Source: an uncultured bacterium (GTDB lineage Bacteria; Patescibacteriota; Patescibacteriia; Patescibacteriales; Patescibacteriaceae). From it: a stretch of DNA of 6,697 bases. Both the position numbers and the translations under genes were made by a program. Position 1 is the stretch's first letter; each line of letters opens with the position of its first letter. The stretch spans positions 1-6,697 of the forward strand of contig CALMNI010000090.1 in NCBI GenBank assembly GCA_937868555.1. The letters are read 5' to 3'. The notes below the pieces were generated by a model. That model searched no databases, was not told the DNA's origin, and was given only the letters and a program-made list of their open reading frames with translations. Of this stretch, positions 1-4,850 are shown piece by piece.

Positions 1-458
1 CAAAGCATCATCAGCACCATCTACTAAGTCATGTATATATTTCTCAACTCGTTCGCTCTCAGCAAACAGCTTTAATTCTTAACGGCTATCATCATGTGCC
101 GGTTATTGTTGATAAGCGTTTGAATGATCGATCTGTAGGCTGCGAAGACCAGCCGGTTGATATTTTTTATACTTGGCGTGATAAGCAAAAAAATCCCTGG
201 ACAGGCCGCTTTCGTGATGGGGAATCATATGAAGATATGAAAAAACGTATAGCCTCTTTTCTAAAGGATTTAAGCAAAATGGACTACAAAACAGTCTTAA
301 TCGTTACTCATTTGCCTATTTTAAAGGCTATGCGCGGTTATTTTAAGGGACTTAGCAATGAGCAAATGGATGCTTTAAGCGAGGCTCAGGTACCTAACTG
401 CCGTATTATGCGCTTTATTTTGCCGTCAAAGACCAGTAAGAAATTCCTTAAATCTTGA
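1..458 (+). CDS. Histidine phosphatase family protein (phosphoglycerate mutase-like), 5' truncated
   Basis: The reading frame (first full codon at base 3) is open from the window edge to TGA at 456-458, so the GTG at 96 is internal and not the start. What remains is the C-terminal two thirds of a histidine phosphatase (COG0406 superfamily), cytosolic enzymes that remove or transfer phosphate through a phospho-histidine. The N-terminal RHG motif with the nucleophilic His lies outside the window. Visible family marks are VYISQLVRSQQTA (bases 33-71; the second core Arg), RLNDRSVG (bases 117-140), the GES turn (bases 219-227) and VLIVTHLPILKAM (bases 294-332; the second core His). The RLNDRSVG stretch aligns with the LNERHYG stretch of phosphoglycerate mutase, with Asp in place of the catalytic Glu. 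Substrate cannot be told; such proteins include sugar phosphatases, cobalamin-pathway phosphatases and mutases. The family is fairly certain, the precise role is not. Confidence 0.85.
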   Translation, partial: KHHQHHLLSHVYISQLVRSQQTALILNGYHHVPVIVDKRLNDRSVGCEDQPVDIFYTWRDKQKNPWTGRFRDGESYEDMKKRIASFLKDLSKMDYKTVLIVTHLPILKAMRGYFKGLSNEQMDALSEAQVPNCRIMRFILPSKTSKKFLKS

Positions 459-484
459 CAAAAAAGGGGCTCAGTGAGTATAAT
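455..484 (+). promoter_or_regulatory. Near-consensus sigma70-type promoter for the 593-1090 gene
   Basis: TTGACA (455-460) and TATAAT (479-484) are both perfect hexamers, separated by 18 bases, one more than optimal. Transcription should start near base 490-491, about 100 bases before the ATG at 593. The -35 box contains the TGA stop codon (456-458) of the upstream phosphatase gene, so the promoter begins inside the preceding coding sequence. This is the only promoter in the window with full consensus at both elements. Confidence 0.8.
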
Positions 485-485
485 C

Positions 486-513
486 AAAACGTTGCTTTTT
501 AAGTAGCGTTTTT
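486..513 (+). terminator. Terminator-like hairpin after the phosphatase gene, overlapping the next start site
   Basis: AAAACGTTGC (486-495) can pair with GTAGCGTTTT (503-512) as a 10-bp stem with two G-U pairs around a seven-base TTTTTAA loop; the right arm runs into T bases (509-513). It would serve as a modest intrinsic terminator for the phosphatase transcript. Because the promoter at 455-484 predicts initiation at about 490-491, the new transcript would contain only the inner part of the stem (CGTTGC with GTAGCG) at its 5' end, so it probably does not terminate there. The short U tract makes the call moderate. Confidence 0.5.
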
Positions 514-529
514 GCTTTTAAAGTAACAA

Positions 530-552
530 TAAGTTAATTCGCATTTAACTTA
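530..552 (+). repeat. 8-bp perfect dyad in the leader of the 593-1090 gene
   Basis: TAAGTTAA (530-537) and TTAACTTA (545-552) form a perfect inverted repeat around a seven-base spacer. The nonamer TTAATTCGC also occurs twice as a direct repeat, at 534-542 and 550-558, with a 16-base period. The element lies in the untranslated leader, about 40 bases downstream of the predicted start site and 40 bases before the ATG. It could be an operator or a weak RNA hairpin, but in AT-rich sequence chance is a real alternative. Confidence 0.3.
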
Positions 553-579
553 ATTCGCTCATTCCAAAACAAAATTTTC

Positions 580-585
580 AAAGGA
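580..585 (+). promoter_or_regulatory. Shine-Dalgarno sequence AAAGGA
   Basis: AAAGGA lies seven bases before the ATG at 593, an ideal spacing. It is the only convincing Shine-Dalgarno sequence in the window and fixes the start of the 165-aa gene. Confidence 0.75.
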
Positions 586-592
586 AAACAAG

Positions 593-1090
593 ATGAAAAT
601 CAACCCTTTAAACGAAATACCTGGACCAGCTCCAGCAGCAAATTTAAAATGTAAATGTTGCCTTTGCAACATTGAAATTGCAGCCTATGAAAAAGACACG
701 ATGATAGTATCGTGTGGCGAAGCACATATTGTTTTTCATATGCATGAATTACCTTTCTTTGTAACTAAGAAGCAATATATTTCAGAAGGGAAATTTCTAA
801 AAAAAGATATTGAACTAAACGAAAAAGATTTCTCTGATTTTAAAACCGCTTTTGATGTATTTTCAGAAGCTAAGCAAAAAGAAGAGAAAGAGGTTTTTAG
901 TTTAGCGTTACTTGATATTCTTCTTATGAGTTTGCATGGCAAAAATTTGCAAACTTTAGAACAGGAAGTAAATACTGCTAAAGAGCCGGTTGCTAATAAT
1001 AAAGTTGTTAATTTGGAACCTGATGAAAGGGCAGGGGAACGCTCAAAAATAATAATATATGATGCACAGGGTAGTGTGTCATATATGTAA
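593..1090 (+). CDS. Hypothetical protein with an N-terminal Cys/His cluster, 165 aa
   Basis: I do not recognise this protein. It has no signal peptide or clear membrane segment. After a Pro/Ala-rich N-terminus comes a Cys/His cluster: Cys20, 22, 23 and 25, then Cys41, His45, His49 and His51. The pattern C-x2-C-x15-C-x3-H-x3-H resembles the first half of a RING/treble-clef zinc site, but there is no Cys after residue 41, so at most one zinc site can form. Residues about 70-125 are Lys/Glu-rich and probably helical; the tail (about 126-165) is polar and likely flexible. The start is fixed by AAAGGA seven bases upstream. It has its own promoter and its own terminator, so it is a single-gene unit. 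GC is about 34% by hand count, against about 44% for the gene at 1201-1509, and its translation signals also differ from its neighbours, which may point to transfer or fast evolution. A metal-binding or regulatory role is only a guess. Confidence 0.8.
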   Translation: MKINPLNEIPGPAPAANLKCKCCLCNIEIAAYEKDTMIVSCGEAHIVFHMHELPFFVTKKQYISEGKFLKKDIELNEKDFSDFKTAFDVFSEAKQKEEKEVFSLALLDILLMSLHGKNLQTLEQEVNTAKEPVANNKVVNLEPDERAGERSKIIIYDAQGSVSYM

Positions 1091-1115
1091 AATTCATTTT
1101 TTAAAAAATAAATTC

Positions 1116-1147
1116 AAAGCTTGGAGATTCATCTTCAAGCTTTTTTT
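1116..1147 (+). terminator. Strong intrinsic terminator of the 593-1090 gene
   Basis: AAAGCTTG (1116-1123) pairs perfectly with CAAGCTTT (1136-1143). The stem continues inward through G1124-T1135, A1125-T1134, G1126-C1133 and A1127-T1132 to a TTCA tetraloop, giving 12 pairs. Seven T bases follow (1141-1147). It begins 26 bases after the TAA and separates this gene from the next promoter. Confidence 0.9.
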
Positions 1148-1165
1148 ATCCACTTATTTTTACCC

Positions 1166-1194
1166 TTGGCGCTTTAGTGAGGGTATGCTATATT
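1166..1194 (+). promoter_or_regulatory. Extended -10 promoter giving a leaderless transcript of the DUF5663-like gene
   Basis: TTGGCG (1166-1171) stands 17 bases before TATATT (1189-1194), which is preceded by the extended -10 element TGC (1186-1188). Only six bases (CTTGAT) separate the -10 box from the ATG at 1201, so the predicted first transcribed base is at or next to the A of the start codon. There is no Shine-Dalgarno sequence. Confidence 0.7.
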
Positions 1195-1200
1195 CTTGAT

Positions 1201-1509
1201 ATGGATATGCTTCAAAATCAACAAGAGCTAGCTGGATATTTCGCCGACTGCCTCATTGATCAAAAATTTCCTTCCGGACTCGACGAGGCCGGCTTTGAGA
1301 CGATCCGTACTGATCTTATAGACCGTATTAATAGAGAAATTACAACGGTTATTTTTGATAATTTAACGGAAGAGCAACTTGAAGAAATGGAGAATTTGCT
1401 GGATGAAGATGACGGCCGTCGCGCTGCCTTGTTTTTGCGCGAAACTATTCCTGATCTACGCCGTTTGGTCCTTGAGCGGCTTGTACTGCTGCGAGAAGAA
1501 ATTAACTAA
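1201..1509 (+). CDS. DUF5663-like small acidic helical protein, 102 aa
   Basis: The protein is short, strongly acidic and almost entirely predicted helix, with no Cys/His site or membrane segment beyond a single Cys near the N-terminus. Its plan (an N-terminal helix, then EEQLEEMENLLDEDDGR, then a FLRETIPDLRRLVLERLVLLREEI tail) matches my memory of DUF5663, a family of unknown function found mostly in Patescibacteria. This is recognition by pattern, not by search. I chose the ATG at 1201 over the in-frame GTG at 1177 because 1177 lies inside the promoter, upstream of the predicted transcription start; ATG at 1207 is a second in-frame candidate. A 49-codon ORF follows after 23 bases and may share its transcript. 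Function is unknown; a protein-protein interaction role is plausible for such a helical protein but unproven. Confidence 0.8.
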   Translation: MDMLQNQQELAGYFADCLIDQKFPSGLDEAGFETIRTDLIDRINREITTVIFDNLTEEQLEEMENLLDEDDGRRAALFLRETIPDLRRLVLERLVLLREEIN

Positions 1510-1532
1510 TTTATTATTAAAGCGTAACCCCT

Positions 1533-1682
1533 ATGCACGCTGAATCCCTTTCTTTTACTGAAAATAAGGCTATAGACCGTTTTGACGGCAAGCACCATCT
1601 TATCGCCGGTATTGCCTTAAGCGGACTGTTTGAAAGCGAGGATGACCTTAAAAACGCTTTTAATGAGACATTAGCTGAATAG
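1533..1682 (+). CDS. Small hypothetical ORF, 49 aa, downstream of the DUF5663-like gene
   Basis: ATG at 1533 opens 49 codons to TAG at 1680-1682. The product begins MHAESLSFTENKAIDRF and ends FNETLAE; it has a short hydrophobic patch (HLIAGIALSGLF, residues 22-33) followed by an acidic, probably helical end. It starts 23 bases after the preceding stop on the same strand, with no terminator between, so co-transcription is likely. Codon choice (GCC, GGC, CTT, ATC) resembles the neighbouring gene rather than random intergenic sequence. Against it, no Shine-Dalgarno sequence and no -10 box six bases upstream can be seen. It could be a real small protein, or the remaining N-terminal piece of a longer gene cut short near the palindrome at 1693-1728. 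I do not recognise it. Confidence 0.5.
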   Translation: MHAESLSFTENKAIDRFDGKHHLIAGIALSGLFESEDDLKNAFNETLAE

Positions 1683-1692
1683 CTATGGCTAA

Positions 1693-1728
1693 TGGCAGAA
1701 TCCCCTGCGTAGCAGGGAGATTCTGCCA
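1693..1728. repeat. Long near-perfect palindrome between convergent units
   Basis: TGGCAGAATC (1693-1702) plus CCCTGC (1703-1708) pair with GCAGGG (1712-1717) and GATTCTGCCA (1719-1728): 16 base pairs, one bulged A (1718) and a GTA loop. It begins 10 bases after the TAG of the 49-codon ORF and ends six bases before the end of metG on the other strand. No uninterrupted T tract follows on either strand, so it is not a textbook terminator; it may act as a bidirectional terminator or transcript-end stabiliser. Its GC-rich inner arm and symmetry also resemble REP-type palindromes that recur in genomes. One copy is present here, so recurrence cannot be judged. Confidence 0.7.
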
Positions 1729-1734
1729 GGACGA

Positions 1735-3411
1735 TTATTTATATTTTTCATTGAAGTCACTTGGGTCGGCTTCAATTTTTTTAAAGAGGGGAGAGAGATT
1801 AGAAATTTTTATATTCTGGAGAAGATTTGAGATATCGCTTGGTTCCGGCCACTGTTTGAGATCAATGCCGAGCATGGCAATAAGCTTATCAAAAGTTGCT
1901 GGGGCAATAGGTTTAAGCAAAGCCGCCAGGGCAATCGTAATATAGAGGCTCCCCGCCATAATAACGCGATAACGTTCCATATCCGTTTTTTTAACGGTCC
2001 AGGGGGTTGTATCGGAAAGATATTTATTGGCAAAGGCAGAAAGCTCTAATATGCGTTCCGCATAATTTTTAAATTTACATTGACTCAATAGTACGTTAGC
2101 TTCAGCGAGGGCTTTATGTGTTTCGGCAATAATTATTTCGTCAGGACTCACATCCGCAAAATTCAATTCTTCAGAAAGCTTTAGCGTACGGAAAAGGAAG
2201 TTGCCGAGGTTAGCAATTAAGAGATTATTGGTTTTGGCAATAAAATCAGACCAGGTAAAATCGCTATCCGAGTTTTCGGGCATAATAAGGCAAAGATAAA
2301 AACGGATTATATCCAAGTCAAAATCTGCCAATATTTTTCGCGGATTAAGCGTTACGCCAAAGCTTTTTGAAAAAGCTTCGTTATTGAGTGTTAAAAATTG
2401 GTTAATGGCGGGAACATCTGGTAAGTGAAGAGATTCATCATAAGCATGCAATTGGCCGGGCCAAAACAGGCTATGAAATACTAAATTATCTTTACCAGCG
2501 AAGTAGTAGTGTTGGGCATCTTTATTATGCCAATATGGTTGCCAATCTTGGCCGCCCTCTTCTGATTGTTTAATTGAGGCCGAGAGATAGCCGATAACAG
2601 CTTCGAACCAAACATAGAGGCGTTTATGTTCGTAACCGGCTAAGAGTTTATCGGTTGGTATACGATCAGCGGGAATCTCAATGCCCCAATCTATATCGCG
2701 AGTAACTGGACGGCCTTTAAGTCCGTTTTTAAGCCAGCGCAATGATTCGTTGGCAACCCATGGTCGCCAATTTTTTTCGCGTTCAGTAACATACGTTGTT
2801 AGAAAATTATCTAATTTTGGCCAATCAAAGAAATAATGCTCAGTTTCTTTCATAATGACCGGGGTTTTTGAAAGCTTACTGAGGGGATTAATTAATTCTC
2901 CTTGGTTTAACAGTCGTCCGCAGTTATCACATTGATCGCTGCGGGCTTCGGCGTCGCCGCAGTGCGGGCAGGTTCCTTCAACATAACGGTCAGGCAAAAA
3001 TCGCTGATCAGTTTCAGAATAATATTGCTCAGATTTTTCTTTATAGAGGTAGCCTTTTTCAATAAAGGCAACAAACATGTCTTGGACAACTCGTTTATGC
3101 GTTGGGTTATCGGTACGAGTATACAGATCAAAGGTCAGGCCTAGCTCTTTAAAAAGGGCTTCATGCTTAGGATGGTATTCATCCACGACTTGGGAAGGAG
3201 TTAGCCCTCTCTTATCAGCTTCGATGGTTGTTGGCGTGCCATGGCAGTCAGAGCCTGAGACCATTAGAACATCATTGCCGATAAAGCGGTTAAAGCGCGC
3301 AAAAATATCAGCCGGAATAAGATATCCTGCTAAGTGTCCAAAATGGATGTCGCCATTTACGTACGGCCAGGCAACCCCGATAAATATATTTTTAGTATTT
3401 TTTGTGGACAT
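1735..3411 (-). CDS. metG: Methionine--tRNA ligase (methionyl-tRNA synthetase), 558 aa
   Basis: This cytosolic class I synthetase charges tRNA-Met with methionine for elongation and initiation. Numbered from the ATG at 3411, it shows the Rossmann-fold start VAWPYVNG, the HIGH-type motif HFGH (23-26), the zinc knuckle cysteines C148, C151, C161 and C164, the DWGIEIP segment (241-247) and AGKDNLVFHSLFWPG (305-319). The KMSKS loop is AFSKS (346-350): the second Lys is kept, but the first Lys and the Met are replaced. The helical anticodon-binding domain follows (about 385-545). There is no C-terminal EMAP/Trbp111-type tRNA-binding domain, so it is the short form. An in-frame ATG at 3432 lies upstream of the predicted transcription start, so 3411 is preferred. 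No Shine-Dalgarno sequence is visible. It is divergent from the oxidoreductase gene, and the palindrome lies just past its stop. Confidence 0.97.
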   Translation of the reverse strand: MSTKNTKNIFIGVAWPYVNGDIHFGHLAGYLIPADIFARFNRFIGNDVLMVSGSDCHGTPTTIEADKRGLTPSQVVDEYHPKHEALFKELGLTFDLYTRTDNPTHKRVVQDMFVAFIEKGYLYKEKSEQYYSETDQRFLPDRYVEGTCPHCGDAEARSDQCDNCGRLLNQGELINPLSKLSKTPVIMKETEHYFFDWPKLDNFLTTYVTEREKNWRPWVANESLRWLKNGLKGRPVTRDIDWGIEIPADRIPTDKLLAGYEHKRLYVWFEAVIGYLSASIKQSEEGGQDWQPYWHNKDAQHYYFAGKDNLVFHSLFWPGQLHAYDESLHLPDVPAINQFLTLNNEAFSKSFGVTLNPRKILADFDLDIIRFYLCLIMPENSDSDFTWSDFIAKTNNLLIANLGNFLFRTLKLSEELNFADVSPDEIIIAETHKALAEANVLLSQCKFKNYAERILELSAFANKYLSDTTPWTVKKTDMERYRVIMAGSLYITIALAALLKPIAPATFDKLIAMLGIDLKQWPEPSDISNLLQNIKISNLSPLFKKIEADPSDFNEKYK

Positions 3412-3417
3412 AGTTTT

Positions 3418-3423
3418 GTTATA
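3418..3423 (-). promoter_or_regulatory. -10 box of metG, predicted leaderless
   Basis: On the minus strand TATAAC (from 3423 down to 3418) is followed by six bases (AAAACT) and the ATG at 3411, so transcription would start at or beside the start codon. A possible -35, TTGATT (3449-3444), is 20 bases upstream, longer than ideal. No Shine-Dalgarno sequence exists. The -10 is convincing mainly because the same spacing recurs at other genes here. Confidence 0.55.
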
Positions 3424-3451
3424 GTAAGTCATTTTTGGGGAAAAATCAAAC

Positions 3452-3470
3452 TTTGGTATGGTATACTAAA
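3452..3470. promoter_or_regulatory. Extended -10 promoter of the oxidoreductase gene, inside an imperfect palindrome
   Basis: TGG (3459-3461) followed by TATACT (3462-3467) forms an extended -10 element on the plus strand; six bases (AAAAAT) separate it from the ATG at 3474, again predicting a leaderless transcript. No good -35 is visible, as is usual for extended -10 promoters. The box sits in an imperfect inverted repeat, TTTGGTAT (3452-3459) and ATACTAAA (3463-3470), with one mismatch in eight; this could be an operator, but AT-rich core promoters often look symmetrical. Confidence 0.55.
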
Positions 3471-3473
3471 AAT

Positions 3474-4850
3474 ATGATGAACAATTCACCTTGGATTGCC
3501 CAATTACGTTTTAAGCGCGTATGTAAACAACTAGAGAGTGATTTTGAGACCGATGTTGCTGTTGTTGGCGGGGGAATTGCCGGTTTGGCAACTGCTTTTT
3601 TTATTTTGAGAGAATCTGATAAAAAAGTTATTTTATTAGAAGCCGACAAAATCGCGCATGGCGCTACCGGTCATAATGCTGGACAGTTAGTTACGTATTT
3701 TGAAAGGCATTTTGTTGAATTGGTAGAAGAATTTGGTTTGAAATTGGCGGCTGAAGGACAGGCGTCGGTAGAAAGCGCTTGGGAGTTGTTAGAGGGTATT
3801 ATGAGCGAAACTAATATTGACGTGCCACTGCACCGCTTTACCGGCTACGCTGGTTTTTCAACCTTAGAACAATTGTTCTTGCGTCTTGATGAAGAAGCAC
3901 TGAGGGCGCAGGCTGGCTTGCGGACACACGAAATCCTAGTGGCGGATGATCCCCTTATTTTATTACGCATCCCCGATGCGTACGCTGGTTTGTATAAAGT
4001 AGTGAGCCGTGAGAATATCGCCGATCTTTTAGAAACGAACGCTACTCATTATATTGCCCTCAAGGCTTCGGCTAAGGGTTGTATGAATAGCGCTTTGTTT
4101 TGTGAACAGTTAGCCGAATGGTTAGAGAAACTATACCCCGCTCGTTTTACGTTATTAGAAAAAACCCCGGTACAGCACGTGCGGCTTACGCATAGCAATG
4201 CAGTGCTTGAATGCCAGCAGGGCAATGTTACAACGGAGAAAGTAGTATTATGTACCAATGGCTTCGAGTCTATTCGCATCAGCAATGAACGCGGTCTTGA
4301 TATTGATGGACGTTTTCACGAATGTATTGAGGGAACAATTGGGTACATGGGGGGATATATCAGTGACGAAAATCATCCGCCCGTAGCTATTAGTTATTTT
4401 GATCCCCAGCATGTCTCACGTCTTGATCCTTACACCTATTTAACTCGTCGTCCGCATGAACGGGGGCTGCAAGCAAGAAATCTGATTTGCATCGGAGGGC
4501 CTGAAATCGGTTTGGAAGATAAGGCAACCTATGATCGTAATGCACACCCGTATCCCGGGGAAGCAGCGCAGACGATTGACAGTTTTATGAAGAAGAATTT
4601 CCGAGGCTACCCCAAAAATGTAGCGTATGATTTTTTATGGCACGGCTTAATGGGTTATACAAAAAACGGTGTACGACTTATTGGTTTCGAGCCCTGTAAC
4701 CATCACTTATTATATAATCTTGGCTGCAACGGGGTTGGTTTGTTGCCTTCTATATACGGCGCATCTCGTATAAGTCGCTTAATTGGCGGAGAAATTTTAC
4801 CGCCGTCAATGTTTGATGTTCGAGATAAGCGATGTTTTTTGCCGGATTAA
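3474..4850 (+). CDS. FAD-dependent oxidoreductase of the DAO family (DadA/PuuB-like), 458 aa
   Basis: It belongs to the DAO fold of flavoenzymes that oxidise amines or amino acids, such as sarcosine oxidase, D-amino acid dehydrogenase and gamma-glutamylputrescine oxidase. Numbered from ATG 3474, DVAVVGGGIAGLATAF (27-42) is the FAD dinucleotide-binding motif, VILLEADKI (52-60) holds Glu56 that should bind the ADP ribose, and GATGHNAGQL (63-72) matches the family's G-A-S/T-G-x-N-x-G-Q signature. The C-terminal LGCNGVGLLPSIYGA (416-430) closes the FAD site. The short SPWIAQ lead-in before the Rossmann fold is typical of the PuuB-like branch. No signal peptide is seen, so it is cytosolic. The TTG at 3435 gives a 13-residue longer version but lies upstream of the predicted transcript start; ATG 3474 (or the adjacent ATG 3477) is preferred. 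Substrate is unknown: no catabolic partners stand beside it. Its stop overlaps that of the convergent ABC gene. Confidence 0.9.
   Translation: MMNNSPWIAQLRFKRVCKQLESDFETDVAVVGGGIAGLATAFFILRESDKKVILLEADKIAHGATGHNAGQLVTYFERHFVELVEEFGLKLAAEGQASVESAWELLEGIMSETNIDVPLHRFTGYAGFSTLEQLFLRLDEEALRAQAGLRTHEILVADDPLILLRIPDAYAGLYKVVSRENIADLLETNATHYIALKASAKGCMNSALFCEQLAEWLEKLYPARFTLLEKTPVQHVRLTHSNAVLECQQGNVTTEKVVLCTNGFESIRISNERGLDIDGRFHECIEGTIGYMGGYISDENHPPVAISYFDPQHVSRLDPYTYLTRRPHERGLQARNLICIGGPEIGLEDKATYDRNAHPYPGEAAQTIDSFMKKNFRGYPKNVAYDFLWHGLMGYTKNGVRLIGFEPCNHHLLYNLGCNGVGLLPSIYGASRISRLIGGEILPPSMFDVRDKRCFLPD

Noticed and set aside
96..458. GTG at base 96 as the start of the phosphatase gene
   Set aside because: The frame is open to the window edge and encodes family-typical sequence (VYISQLVRSQQTA) upstream of 96, so the gene is simply truncated.
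736..942. Minus-strand ORF inside the 165-aa gene
   Set aside because: Low-complexity Ser/Phe/Lys product, antisense to a gene with a promoter, Shine-Dalgarno sequence and terminator; a shadow frame.
1096..1109. Perfect palindrome ATTTTTTAAAAAAT
   Set aside because: Pure A/T symmetry just before a much better terminator; expected by chance in AT-rich intergenic DNA.
1177..1200. GTG start at 1177 for the DUF5663-like gene
   Set aside because: It lies between the -35 and -10 boxes of a strong promoter, so it would not be transcribed from that promoter, and the added residues match nothing.
1685..1945. Plus-strand ORF crossing the palindrome and the end of metG
   Set aside because: Mostly antisense to metG and runs through the hairpin; no start signals.
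3412..3432. Longer metG start at 3432
   Set aside because: It is upstream of the predicted -10 box, and the extra residues (MTYYNKT) precede the normal synthetase N-terminus.
3435..3473. TTG start at 3435 for the oxidoreductase
   Set aside because: The added segment covers the promoter and has no family similarity; ATG 3474 fits the -10 spacing.
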